Assembly: GCA_900546395.1 (NCBI GenBank)
Contig: URDD01000029.1
Coordinates: 1 to 30,180 of the forward strand
Length of the DNA stretch: 30,180 nt
Reading direction: 5' to 3'
Origin: an uncultured Bacteroidales bacterium
GTDB lineage: Bacteria > Bacteroidota > Bacteroidia > Bacteroidales > UBA932
Numbering within the stretch: the stretch's first letter is position 1; the number at the start of each line of letters is the position of its first letter. Both the position numbers and the translations under genes were made by a program. The notes beneath the pieces are model-generated. The model was given only the letters and a program-made list of their open reading frames with translations. It did not search any database and had not been told where the DNA came from. Shown here one piece after another: positions 1 through 9,209 of this stretch.

Positions 1-380
1 CACATTGATTTTAAATTACTCATTATATTTTCAATGGAAATATATCCGTTATTCTGAGCCAGATCATTTGTTCCGGCAAGGATAACAACATATTTGGGAT
101 GATGGCTGATTACGTCCTGACGGAATCTTACCAGCATTTCAGATGTGGTCTGTCCGGATATTCCGCGACACAGGAAATTGTTGTCATGGAAAAAGTCTGC
201 ATCGTTGTCATCCCAGCAGTCAGTGATGGAATCACCCATGAATACAGCCTTAGGAGAAGATATAACTTCTGAATTTTCTTTGGCATACCTGCCAAACTGA
301 GCCCAGTCTTTAGGACCGTTCTGTGCTGATGCCGCAATGCCTGTTAATAACATTGCTGCAATAAGAATTTGTCTGTTCAT
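1..380 (-). CDS. Secreted SGNH/GDSL-family esterase (partial, 3' end outside window)
   Basis: Only the first 126 residues are in the window; the gene runs off the left edge. Seen: a cleavable signal peptide at residues 1-20 (MNRQ, a hydrophobic core, then ASAQ), followed by three SGNH-family blocks. These are GDSIT at 49-53 with the nucleophile serine, GISGQTT at 73-79 with the block II glycine, and AGTND at 102-106 with the block III asparagine. The catalytic Asp/His block V would lie outside. Family knowledge: these periplasmic or secreted hydrolases remove acyl or acetyl groups from lipids or glycans, and Bacteroidetes often use them to deacetylate polysaccharides. The substrate cannot be told. 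The start is the ATG directly before the signal peptide, and the gene is divergent from the alpha-amylase gene. Confidence 0.88.
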   Translation of the reverse strand, partial: MNRQILIAAMLLTGIAASAQNGPKDWAQFGRYAKENSEVISSPKAVFMGDSITDCWDDNDADFFHDNNFLCRGISGQTTSEMLVRFRQDVISHHPKYVVILAGTNDLAQNNGYISIENIMSNLKSM

Positions 381-516
381 TGTCAAAAAGTCTTTTAATG
401 TTATTAGATACGGCAAAAGATAGTGATTTTTTGTGAGTTTTATTGAATTTATCTGAATATTTTAAAATTTGGCGCAGAAAATGCAGCAAGCGGACGGAAA
501 TATTAAAGGTCTAATA
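381..516. promoter_or_regulatory. Divergent intergenic region, no clear promoter
   Basis: This 136-bp AT-rich spacer separates the SGNH esterase gene from the alpha-amylase gene and should hold both promoters. I see only near matches to the Bacteroidetes -7 box TAnnTTTG. For the minus strand there is TATCTTTTG (414-422 on the opposite strand), and for the plus strand TAAAATTTG near 463-471. Each has one extra base between TA and TTTG. No terminator or RNA gene is visible. Confidence 0.3.
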
Positions 517-2346
517 ATGAACAAACCGATAATCTATCAGATACTGCCCAGACTTTGAGGAAACAATACAGAAAAACTTCAGAAAAGAGGCTCGCTCGAG
601 CAGAACGGTACGGGAAAATTCAATGATATCGACAGCAAGACGCTGGAATACATCAAGTGGCTGGGATGCAGCCATGTTTGGTTTACCGGCGTAATCAGAC
701 ATGCTACCAAAAGCAATACCTGCGGTTGTCTGCCTTCTCATCCGCAAATTGTAAAAGGAGAAGCAGGATCTCCATTTTCAATAGAAAATTACTATGATGT
801 CAATCCATATCTGGCAACAGAGCCGGAGCGCAGGATGGCTGAGTTTGAGGAACTCATTGAAAGGACTCATAATGCCGGCCTGAAAGTGATTATAGATTTT
901 GTTCCCAACCATGTATCACGGGATTATGGAACAGTATCTGCGGAAAGCAGCAATTCAGACGGCATGTCCGGATTCACATGTCTCGGTGCCTCTGATGATT
1001 CTTCCCGTCACTGGCATACGGAAAATGACTTCTTTTATTATCCTGACGAGACATTGAGACTTCCCAATCAGGATCTTTATATTTCTGAATGCAAATCATT
1101 GTGGGAAAGGGATTTTGCACGTGAATACAGAGTGATTCCAGCATGGTTGGCAGATAAGTGCAGGATTTTTTGTGCGGAAGCGGAAAGAACAGAAGAGGAA
1201 TACAGGGAGTTTCTTTCCGGATATGAATCAATTCTTCATTTATTTGTAGAGAAGCCTGCAAAAGCTACGGGAAACAACTGTTACAGGCCAGACCCAAGCT
1301 TGAATGATTGGTATGAAACCATTAAAATCAATTATACTGACGAGCTTTGCGGTACCTGGGAGAAAATGTACAGGATAGTGCAATATTGGGCCTCAAAAGG
1401 TGTGGACGGCTTCAGGTGCGATATGGTAGAGCTTGTTCCGGAGTCATTTTTCAAATGGATGATCAAAAGGATAAAGAGCGAGTTCCCGGATGTGATATTT
1501 ATAGCGGAAGTATATAAAAAAGACTTGTATCGCAAATATATACGCGAAGTGGGATTTGACATTTTGTACGACAAGTCGGGACTTTATGATACACTGCGTG
1601 CCATTGTGGAGAAGAATGTAAGTAACGATGGCATGCCAGTGGAACTTTGGCAGTCAGCGACAGGCATTACGCGTAACTGGCAGTTCCTTGGAGATTTGCA
1701 GCCTTATATGCTGGAATTTCTTGAAAACCATGATGAACAGAGGTTCGCTTCTGATTTTTTTGGAAAGGACGCACGGAATTCTTTCGCGGCACTTTACGTT
1801 TCACTGTTCCTGAACAGGGCTCCGTTCATGCTGTATTTCGGAGAGGAAATGGGGGAGAGAGGAATGGATGAGGAAGGGTTCAGCGGCAAAGACGGCAGAA
1901 CTACCATTTTCGACTGGTGGAGTATAGGTTCCGTAAGGGCCTTGAGAAAGATGATTGCAGACGGCAGCTATAAAGACGCTGCAGTATCGCCGGAGCCGGG
2001 AAAATCTGCATCCTTGGATGTATTCAGGCGTTACAGTGAAGCGCTGAAGTTTGCGGCAGAAGATCCTGCCGTCCGTTATGGGACAGTATATGACCTATGC
2101 TACTGTAACTATTCATCAGACGGATTTGACAAGGACAGGCATTTTGCCTGGCTTCGTGATCATGAGGACGAAACACTTCTTTTTGTATCTAATTTTTCCA
2201 ATATGGAGGCCAATATAGACCTGATGATTCCGGAACATGCATTTGAATGGCTTGGCATGGAGATGACTCAAGATCTTAATCCTCAAAAACATATTAAAGT
2301 AAAGATCCCTCCGATGGATGGTATTTGGATGAAATTGTGTCAGTAA
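517..2346 (+). pseudogene. GH13 alpha-amylase interrupted by an in-frame TGA at codon 14
   Basis: Read from ATG 517 the frame encodes about 609 residues of a GH13 alpha-amylase but has TGA at 556-558. From 559 it is open to TAA at 2344-2346. Residues 1-13 (MNKPIIYQILPRL) and those after the stop (GNNTEK) match the usual N-terminus of Bacteroidetes cytoplasmic alpha-amylases, so the gene begins at 517. The first in-frame ATG after the stop is 835, which would give a 503-aa product lacking the first beta/alpha units of the barrel. The four GH13 regions are present (numbering from 517, stop counted): DFVPNH at 127-132; GFRCD with nucleophile Asp302; IAEV with acid/base Glu331; ENHD with Asp406. 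There is no signal peptide, so the intact enzyme would hydrolyse alpha-1,4-glucans or maltodextrins in the cytoplasm. The break may be a real nonsense mutation or a base-call error. Confidence 0.85.
556..558 (+). other. In-frame TGA inside the amylase gene
   Basis: Codon 14 reads TGA between CTT (Leu) and GGA (Gly). Related enzymes carry an aromatic residue here (RL-aromatic-GN). A Trp codon TGG would become TGA by one G-to-A change, whereas Phe TTT would need two. I see no bacterial SECIS-like hairpin just downstream and no reason for selenocysteine at an aromatic site. Confidence 0.85.
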
Positions 2347-2376
2347 ACTAAATAGACTGGATACAAGAAATAATTG

Positions 2377-2422
2377 TTTGTCCTGCAAATTTCAATTTGA
2401 AATTTGCAGGACAAATCTTTTT
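2377..2422 (+). terminator. Rho-independent terminator after the amylase gene
   Basis: A perfect 18-bp inverted repeat (2377-2394 with 2398-2415, core TCCTGCAAATTTCA) has a three-base loop and is followed by TCTTTTTAT. It begins 31 bases after the amylase stop and isolates that gene from the downstream susC-like operon. Confidence 0.9.
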
Positions 2423-2523
2423 ATAATTTTCAAGAGGTGTTCAGGGAAGCGGAAAATAATCTATAATTTATTCGCTATAAGTTTGCTTTAAATATATAGT
2501 ATAATGTATTTTCAGAATAATTA

Positions 2524-2531
2524 TATATTTG
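2524..2531 (+). promoter_or_regulatory. -7 promoter box of the susC-like operon
   Basis: TATATTTG, followed by C, matches the Bacteroidetes -7 element TAnnTTTG. Transcription would begin near 2538, about 70 bases before the ATG at 2609. No good -33 TTTG lies at the usual 19-21 bp distance. The box is downstream of an ATG at 2504, so that earlier ATG would not be in the mRNA. Confidence 0.6.
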
Positions 2532-2608
2532 CACCGCTGTTGGAATATGTCAGATTTCTATCAAAATCAGATCAGGCACTTTCTTGCAACAACAGCCATT
2601 GTTTATTT

Positions 2609-5600
2609 ATGGTTAGTAGCGTAAAAAAGAAGGCAATAGCAGCAGCTGTGCTTTTTACACTTCCTTTGTTGTCTCATACTGCGTATGCAGACTGCGTGGA
2701 GCATTCTGCTTCATCTGTGCAGGACAATATCCGGTCCCGGTCGGTAGAGAAAGAATTTGTAAAGGGGAGAGTCGTCTCAGATGACGGAGAACCCCTTGCC
2801 GGTGTAATGGTATATATAAAAGGGTCTGCAAGCGGTGTATCGACAGATCTTGACGGAAATTACAGGATTCAGGCTCCGGCTGAAGGGACGACATATACTT
2901 TGGTATTCCACTACATCGGCATGCAGCCGGAAGAAGTAATCGTGGGAAAGCAGAGAATACTTGATGTAACACTTCTCCAGGACAATGAGTTGGAAGGTTC
3001 GATGATTGTAGGGGCGTACGGGACAAGGCAGAGCAGGGAAGATCTCGTAGGTTCTGCATTTCAGGTAAATTCCGAACAGTTGAAGGACAAGCCAAAGACA
3101 AGGGTCGATAATCTTCTGGAAGGACTGGTTCCGGGAATGAAAATAGAACCGAATACAGATGCGGCAGGTTCTGTAAGACCGCGATATGAAACGCGTATAA
3201 GGGGAGAGGCTTCTCTTAATGCATCCAATGAGCCGCTTTGGATTATAGACGGAGTGCCTGTATATACAGGAGGTACTACCAATATTGTTCCCGGAATGCC
3301 AAGTACTGTATCGCCGCTTTCATATCTTGATCCTAATGACATTGAGTCCATTACAGTTCTGAAGGATGCCGATCAGGTTACTATCTACGGAGCCAACGGT
3401 TCTAACGGTGTAATCCTTATTACGACAAAGTCCGGTTCACGCAATGTCCCTCTTAATGTCTCTGCTACAGTTAATTTCGGAGTTTCCGCAATTGACAGGA
3501 GTACAATGCTTAAAGTAATGGATGCCTCTCAATATCTGGAGGTGGCAAAGGAAGCCTGGACAAATGCAGGCAATAAACCATCGTCTTTTCCTTATCAGGA
3601 CAATGAATACAATTCATACAGCACTACATCTACAGACTGGGCTGACGAATATCTGGGGCTCGGGTCAAACCTGTATGCAAACGTAACCCTTTCAAGCGGG
3701 ACGGAAAAAGTCACGACCCAGGTTGCAGGCTCTTATTACAGGGAAAGTGACATCGTAAGGAAAAACACACAGCAGAGGTTTACATTCAGGGCAAGAAACA
3801 ATTTCAAACTGGCAGACTGGCTGGATTTTGATTCCATACTCTCGGCCTCACTTAATGACAACAATATGTTTAACCTGGGGAAAGAGTATCTCGATACCCC
3901 GCCTATATTCGAGCCATATCTGCCTGACGGCTCTTACAGGCTTAAAAACATGATATATGACAACACCGGCTTCAAGTATAAATGGTTTACAAAGAACAAG
4001 ATTCCTGACAGAAAAGAGTCTGACGACAGGCAGAAATCACTCAAGACGTCAGCAAATTTCTCGCTCAATGCCAGGATTGTCAAAGGTCTTACTGTCACTG
4101 CGCAATATTCAATAGATTATACCCACAGCCACCATGACCAGTATTCTTCCAGATTGACAATTTCCGGAATTGACACTTCAGGCGAGCCAGTCGGCTATTC
4201 AAGGAGGAATGATGCCTCTTACATTACATGGACCAATGTTGACAGGATTAATTTTGACAGGAAATTCGGAAAGCATTCTGTCAATGCGTATGCCGGTCTT
4301 GAGCTTCATCAGCAGAAAAACAAATATCTGAGTGCGTCAGGGCACGGATTTATAAATGATGCGATAAAAGAGCTGGAGTATGCCAATGAGAATACTATAA
4401 TTGCCGGAAGCAATACAATGATTGACAGGACTATGTCCTACTTTGTCAGGGGGGCATATTCCTATGATTCAAGGTACTATGCTTCTGTCAATTACAGAAG
4501 AGACGGAAACTCAAATTTCGGCACGTATGCCAGGTGGTCTGATTTCTGGTCTGCCGGACTTTCCTGGAATATCCACAAAGAAGCTTTTTTTAAAAGCAAT
4601 ACTGTCAGTATGCTGAAAATCAAGGCTTCGTATGGTACCAGCGGAAATTCCAGGGTCGATGCATCACAGGCGACAGGTACATACAAGTATGGCAGTTCCC
4701 TGTCTTATGGGGGATCATCCGGAGCTGTTATCGGCTCTGTCCCCAATCCGGGGCTTAGCTGGGAAACTACAAGGATGATAAATGCAGGAGTCAGGATAGA
4801 ACTTAAGGATTACCTTGCTGTAGAACTTGAATATTATAACAATTATACAAAAGACCTGCTGAGCAAGATATATGTATCCAGGACCATTTCTCCTGACAGG
4901 GTTTATGCCAATGTCGGGGAAATCAGCAATCAGGGAGTCGAGCTCGACATCACAAGTACAAATATCCGAAGAGGAGGTTTTGAATGGACGACTTCATTCA
5001 ATATCGCGCATAACAGGAACAGGATTACCAGACTTTATGGAGGTAATTCTACAAGTTTCGGTTCTGTAATATGGATGGAGGGATATGATGCCAATACCTG
5101 GTATCTTATAGAGTGGGCCGGAGTGGACCCCTCGGACGGTATGCCAATGTGGTATGACAAGGAAGGTAATTTGACCAAGACTTATGATCCGACAAACAGG
5201 AAGCCAGGCAAGAATTCCACCCCGATTGTCTTCGGCGGTCTGATAAACACTTTCAGATATATGAACTGGTCCCTGTCTTTCCAGATAAACTACAATATAG
5301 GAGGATATACCCTTCCTACTTACGCAAGCGTCTATTATGCAGACGGGTATGATATAATATCAGGAAATCAGGCAGTCGAGGTCTATTATAACAGATGGAA
5401 AACACCGGGACAGCCTGCCTCTTTCCCGAAGGTATCGCAAGCCAGTACCAAGTCAGGAATGAATTCTACAAGATTTTTGTATGACAAGACTTATTTCCAG
5501 CTTTCAAATCTGGTCCTTTCATATTCATTCCCGGAAAAACTTATAAGGCGCAGCAAACTGGACGGAGTATCAGTTTCACTGATTGCAGACAATCTTTATC

Positions 5601-5704
5601 TTCTGACACCTGACCAGAAAAGGGGATTCAACTCTTACAAGACACTCAAAAACGCTTATCCTGAAAGCAGGACTTTCACTTTGAGTTTCAACATTAAGTT
5701 CTGA
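2609..5704 (+). CDS. SusC-like TonB-dependent outer-membrane transporter
   Basis: From ATG 2609 this encodes 1031 residues, normal for SusC/RagA proteins. The frame is open further upstream to 2504, but the promoter box at 2524-2531 and a good signal peptide (MVSSVKKK, hydrophobic core, TAYA) support 2609. Order of parts: signal peptide to about 27; a carboxypeptidase-regulatory-like domain at about 52-126 (GRVVSDDGEPLAGV, then STDLDGNYRI); a TonB-box and plug region from about 130 (GAYGTRQ at 135-141, instead of the usual GYGT); a beta-barrel ending in aromatic NIKF. There is no STN domain, so anti-sigma signalling is not expected. It should import an oligomeric ligand captured by the SusD-like partner encoded 34 bp downstream, using TonB/ExbBD energy. 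No regulator gene is adjacent, and the ligand is unknown. Confidence 0.95.
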   Translation: MVSSVKKKAIAAAVLFTLPLLSHTAYADCVEHSASSVQDNIRSRSVEKEFVKGRVVSDDGEPLAGVMVYIKGSASGVSTDLDGNYRIQAPAEGTTYTLVFHYIGMQPEEVIVGKQRILDVTLLQDNELEGSMIVGAYGTRQSREDLVGSAFQVNSEQLKDKPKTRVDNLLEGLVPGMKIEPNTDAAGSVRPRYETRIRGEASLNASNEPLWIIDGVPVYTGGTTNIVPGMPSTVSPLSYLDPNDIESITVLKDADQVTIYGANGSNGVILITTKSGSRNVPLNVSATVNFGVSAIDRSTMLKVMDASQYLEVAKEAWTNAGNKPSSFPYQDNEYNSYSTTSTDWADEYLGLGSNLYANVTLSSGTEKVTTQVAGSYYRESDIVRKNTQQRFTFRARNNFKLADWLDFDSILSASLNDNNMFNLGKEYLDTPPIFEPYLPDGSYRLKNMIYDNTGFKYKWFTKNKIPDRKESDDRQKSLKTSANFSLNARIVKGLTVTAQYSIDYTHSHHDQYSSRLTISGIDTSGEPVGYSRRNDASYITWTNVDRINFDRKFGKHSVNAYAGLELHQQKNKYLSASGHGFINDAIKELEYANENTIIAGSNTMIDRTMSYFVRGAYSYDSRYYASVNYRRDGNSNFGTYARWSDFWSAGLSWNIHKEAFFKSNTVSMLKIKASYGTSGNSRVDASQATGTYKYGSSLSYGGSSGAVIGSVPNPGLSWETTRMINAGVRIELKDYLAVELEYYNNYTKDLLSKIYVSRTISPDRVYANVGEISNQGVELDITSTNIRRGGFEWTTSFNIAHNRNRITRLYGGNSTSFGSVIWMEGYDANTWYLIEWAGVDPSDGMPMWYDKEGNLTKTYDPTNRKPGKNSTPIVFGGLINTFRYMNWSLSFQINYNIGGYTLPTYASVYYADGYDIISGNQAVEVYYNRWKTPGQPASFPKVSQASTKSGMNSTRFLYDKTYFQLSNLVLSYSFPEKLIRRSKLDGVSVSLIADNLYLLTPDQKRGFNSYKTLKNAYPESRTFTLSFNIKF

Positions 5705-5738
5705 CAAATGATAAATCGAATCAAATAACCAGTATCCG

Positions 5739-7199
5739 ATGATTAAAAGAGTTTTATGTAATATACTTGCCTCTGCCGGTGCACTTTTGTGTTTTCATGG
5801 GTGTAATTTTCTGACTGTTGAGCAGATAGGGAAAAGCGATATAGAATCATTCTTTACAGATGTACATTCGCTTGAAGCTGCAGTGAACGGAGCGTATAAT
5901 CTGACATACAAATACTATGACTGGTATTTCATACTGTATGCAGAAGTTGCCGGTGATATGGTAGAATATTCTTCCACAAACAGCACAATGCGGCAGCAGT
6001 ATGACTTCATTTCATCCGAGTCCGAAGAGACTACGCCAGTGGGATATCTTTGGAGATCAGGGTATGAGATAATAAACAATGCCAATATGATTATACAGTA
6101 CGGACCCGGCATTGCAGCAAAATATCCTGCCCAGAAAGACAGGATAAACAATGCTGTGGCCCAGGCCTATTTCCTAAGGGCACTGCTTACTCTGGACATA
6201 TCGTTATGCTACTCGCAGCATTATACATATACGTCAGATGCAGGACATGACGGAGCCGTGGTGATGAAGAGGCAGCCAGAGGTGACGGCCAAGCTTATGA
6301 GAAGCACTGTGAAAGAGACTTATAACAGTATTATCGAAGATATCATTACTGCAAAGAATCTCTTTTCCGGAAATTATACTTTGAATGTTAACTATGCCTC
6401 GCCTATAGCCTGCGATGCCCTTTTAGCCAGAGTATGTCTTTATATGGAGGATTACAGAAAGGCCTATGACTATGCCGGAGGTGTCATTACCTCATCCGGA
6501 CTTTCGCTGACTCCACGTGAAAAATATGAAGATATGTTCTGCAGTTTTAAAGAAAACGGCCCGGAAGCAATCCTGCGCCTTAACGGATATTCGCTCTCTG
6601 CTACTCTGAACGGCCAGTTCATATATAATTCTCCGAAGATGTATGTCTCTGCAAAACTTGCGGGAGTCTTCAAATCTTCAACTCCCGAGGGAATGTCAGA
6701 TGTAAGGGAAAGGCTGACCAGGTACAAAAGTGATACCCTTGAGGTAGGCAATGTCTGTATGAAATATACCATCACAGATGCTGATGCAGACAAGGACAGG
6801 CATTATGACCCATTCATCCTGCGGCTTTCGGAAATGTATCTTGTCAGAGCTGAATCTGCATGTGCCCTGGGTATGCCTGACCAGGCATCCAGTGATATTG
6901 CCGAACTTCGAGCCCGGGCATACGGCATTCCGAAAGATAAGGTAAGCATTTCCTATTCTACTTTAAATGAGCTTTCGGAGATAGTAGCAGAAGAAAGAGT
7001 AAAGGAGCTATTTCTGGAGGGACACAGGCTTTTCGACATTACAAGGAGAAAAGAAGACCTGAAAAGGGACCCTTCAACCAACTCTTCTGTAAAGGAGATA
7101 AAATATCCGGATGACAGATTCATCCTTCCGATACCTCTTACAGAGCTGGATGCGAATCCGGCCCTTCATTCCAACCCAATAAATTCCACCAAACAATGA
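5739..7199 (+). CDS. SusD-like (RagB/SusD) surface lipoprotein
   Basis: This 486-residue lipoprotein has a lipobox ending at Cys22 (CFHGC) and is the expected cell-surface lid of the SusC-like barrel encoded just upstream. Family signatures are all visible: the post-cysteine FLTVEQIGKSD; YFLRALLTLDISLCY in the TPR-like helical region; RVKELFLEGHRLFDITRRK; and RFILPIPLTELDANPAL near the C-terminus. Length is typical (450-600). The stop overlaps the next start as ATGA (7196-7199), so translation of the small lipoprotein is probably coupled. SusD proteins bind the substrate and close over the SusC pore; the sequence does not reveal which glycan, peptide or other ligand is bound. Confidence 0.94.
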   Translation: MIKRVLCNILASAGALLCFHGCNFLTVEQIGKSDIESFFTDVHSLEAAVNGAYNLTYKYYDWYFILYAEVAGDMVEYSSTNSTMRQQYDFISSESEETTPVGYLWRSGYEIINNANMIIQYGPGIAAKYPAQKDRINNAVAQAYFLRALLTLDISLCYSQHYTYTSDAGHDGAVVMKRQPEVTAKLMRSTVKETYNSIIEDIITAKNLFSGNYTLNVNYASPIACDALLARVCLYMEDYRKAYDYAGGVITSSGLSLTPREKYEDMFCSFKENGPEAILRLNGYSLSATLNGQFIYNSPKMYVSAKLAGVFKSSTPEGMSDVRERLTRYKSDTLEVGNVCMKYTITDADADKDRHYDPFILRLSEMYLVRAESACALGMPDQASSDIAELRARAYGIPKDKVSISYSTLNELSEIVAEERVKELFLEGHRLFDITRRKEDLKRDPSTNSSVKEIKYPDDRFILPIPLTELDANPALHSNPINSTKQ

Positions 7200-7672
7200 A
7201 AGCCAGATCAGGTATTGTGATTTTTACGGCATCCATGATAATGTTTCTTTCAGGATGCAATGCAAATAAAGCCGAACCGTTCGATACGCCGTTTGTGACA
7301 TTTTCATATACAAACTCTTCATCCACATCTGTTGATGCCGAGAGCACGTTCGATGCCCAGTATTATATTCATCTTAGCAGCAGAAAACTGGATGGAAATC
7401 TGGAAGTGCAGGTGTCTGCCGTACCGGGAAACGGACTTAAAGAAGGGGTTGACTATGAGCTGGTGACAGAGGGAGGGAAGGTTATATTCTATCCGGGAAT
7501 CTATGATATGCCTTTTAGAATCAAATGGTTGAAAAACAAGATTGACCCGACCCTCGACAATACCCTGACTCTCAGGCTTGAGTCCTGCAATATGGATGGT
7601 GTATATCTTGGGATGCCCGGGCCTGCTGAGAAAATGAGGTCAATTTCTATAAATAAATACATATTAGATTAA
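7196..7672 (+). CDS. Small surface lipoprotein with Calx-beta-like fold (DUF4843-like?)
   Basis: A 158-residue protein with a lipoprotein signal peptide (lipobox LSGC, Cys21). The rest looks all-beta: a strand around TPFVTFSYT, then GLKEGVDYELV, GGKVIFYPG, FRIKWLKN and TLTLRLES. The pattern 'y.. ..G.v.F.pG.....i.i.....D....' is that of Calx-beta-like immunoglobulin folds found in small Bacteroidetes PUL lipoproteins such as DUF4843. I infer this from pattern alone and am not certain of the family. The position directly after the susD-like gene, with a 4-base overlap, suggests an accessory substrate-binding or scaffold protein on the cell surface. Confidence 0.75.
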   Translation: MKARSGIVIFTASMIMFLSGCNANKAEPFDTPFVTFSYTNSSSTSVDAESTFDAQYYIHLSSRKLDGNLEVQVSAVPGNGLKEGVDYELVTEGGKVIFYPGIYDMPFRIKWLKNKIDPTLDNTLTLRLESCNMDGVYLGMPGPAEKMRSISINKYILD

Positions 7673-7682
7673 ATTATTGGTT

Positions 7683-9188
7683 ATGAAAAGATTTTTGCTT
7701 TTTACCGCAGCCTGTATATTAGCCTTGCAGGGATGCGAGAAAAACGAACCTTCAAAAGAAGAGAAGTCTGTTGCAATGACTTCTTTCGGATTCTATTCGG
7801 AGGATAATCCTGGTGTCCTGAATTCAGATGTTATACTTGAAGGCATCTCATCTGCATCTTTGACTGTAAGATTGCCTTTCGGTACTTCAAACGAAGTCTT
7901 GAAGACTCTTGTGCCACGTTTCGTTACGACAGCAGGAGCTTCTGTAATTGTCGGTGAGAAGACAGTGGAAAGCGGTAAGACGGCATTGGATTTCTCCAGT
8001 CCTGTGGATTTTATTGTAAGTCTTGATGGGACAAATGCATTATATACGGTAACTGTGCTCATCGTTGAGCCTACGACATGGAGGATGGCAGCTGAGAGCC
8101 AGTCTCAGATCTATGCAGGTCCTGTTCTTGCGACAAGCCCTTCTGACGGCTCTGTATATATGCTTGCCACATCTGCAGGAGCAGACTCAAAGACAAGGTT
8201 CCCTGTTCTTTTCCGATATGATTCAGGTAAGTTTTCGGAAAAGACTGTAGCAGAGTCTGGAGCTAAGAATCTTGCCATGGAGGTTTCCTCTGATGGGGCA
8301 GCATACGTTTCATACTATGATTATTCTGCATCTCCGGCGGGACAGACTGTCATGAAAGTATCAGGAGATGCAGTTTCTTCAGTGGGCGCAGCAGGGTCAG
8401 TCTATAAGTCCGGTGGAAATACTCTTACTTCAGTGGCTCTTTTCCCTTTTGCTGAAGATAATGTTTGGTATGCCGGATACAATGACTTGGGAAATGCAGG
8501 AGTCGCAAGAAGGGCTTTGAATCTTGCTCATTTTACAGGAACAGACTGGGCAAACGGTCAGAATATGCCTGGAAGGAATGCTGAAGACAGGGCTTACAAC
8601 AATATCGGAAGACTTGCAGGCAAGACTGCATATCTCTGCACTCACAACCAGAATACACACACTGTATCAGTATATAAGTATGAAAACAATGTCTGGTCTG
8701 CAGTGTTTGAAAGCATAAAGATATCAAAACTGGACGGCAGTGATGCTGAGATAAATCTCAGGGATATGGATTTCGATGTGGCTTCAAACGGTGACATCTA
8801 TTTGGCGCTTGCAGCAAACTTCACTTCGGAAACCTACTGTCCGGCAGTTATCAGATATGACATCAAGACAGGAAAACAGACTATAATCGCCGGAGTGCTT
8901 TCAAGCGTTGACATTGATTCCGGAAGAAATATAAGTTTATCACTTGATGCCAATGATGTTCCGCATCTGGTATATGAAGGAAATACAGACGGAATCACTT
9001 ACCTCACATATATCAATGCCAACAGACAGTGGAGTGACCCTGTAGCAATTTCAGCCGGAGCATCTGACGGCTGTGCAATACGTTTTTCCGAAGATGGTAC
9101 GGGATATATCGCATTCAAGGATGAATCTCCTCTCGCAGACGGAGGTACAAAAGACAGGCTCGTTGTTTTCACTAATTCAGCTGAATAA
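7683..9188 (+). CDS. Surface lipoprotein with DUF5018-like domain and beta-propeller
   Basis: This encodes 501 residues from ATG 7683 (a TTG lies two codons upstream, but the ATG directly precedes MKRFLLF). The lipobox is LQGC with Cys18. Residues about 28-125 resemble the DUF5018-type domain of Bacteroidetes surface proteins (LTVRLPFGT, LVPRFVTTAGASVIVG, DFSSPVDFIV, ALYTVTV). The remainder has propeller-like repeats, each with a strand then an Asp/Asn-Gly turn: VSSDGAAYVSY, VASNGDIYLAL, LDANDVPHLVY, FSEDGTGYIAF. No sialidase Asp-box or catalytic set is obvious, so binding is more likely than catalysis. It sits fourth in the operon, 10 bp after the small lipoprotein gene. The role is inferred to be ligand capture at the surface. 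Confidence 0.82.
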   Translation: MKRFLLFTAACILALQGCEKNEPSKEEKSVAMTSFGFYSEDNPGVLNSDVILEGISSASLTVRLPFGTSNEVLKTLVPRFVTTAGASVIVGEKTVESGKTALDFSSPVDFIVSLDGTNALYTVTVLIVEPTTWRMAAESQSQIYAGPVLATSPSDGSVYMLATSAGADSKTRFPVLFRYDSGKFSEKTVAESGAKNLAMEVSSDGAAYVSYYDYSASPAGQTVMKVSGDAVSSVGAAGSVYKSGGNTLTSVALFPFAEDNVWYAGYNDLGNAGVARRALNLAHFTGTDWANGQNMPGRNAEDRAYNNIGRLAGKTAYLCTHNQNTHTVSVYKYENNVWSAVFESIKISKLDGSDAEINLRDMDFDVASNGDIYLALAANFTSETYCPAVIRYDIKTGKQTIIAGVLSSVDIDSGRNISLSLDANDVPHLVYEGNTDGITYLTYINANRQWSDPVAISAGASDGCAIRFSEDGTGYIAFKDESPLADGGTKDRLVVFTNSAE

Positions 9189-9209
9189 GCCGGCTTTGCA
9201 GTTCAGTAT

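Noticed and set aside
556..558. TGA in the amylase read as selenocysteine or as a reassigned Trp codon
   Set aside because: No SECIS-like hairpin follows, the site is normally aromatic, and TGA ends several intact genes in the window while TGG serves for Trp.
835..837. ATG 835 as the authentic start of a shorter amylase
   Set aside because: It would remove the first strands of the catalytic barrel, while the sequence upstream (from 517) clearly encodes the missing conserved N-terminus.
2655..3101. Long antisense frame within the SusC-like gene (148 codons)
   Set aside because: It lies fully opposite a clearly coding region, its translation has no recognisable domain, and no promoter or partner is visible; similar antisense frames elsewhere in the window were dismissed likewise.
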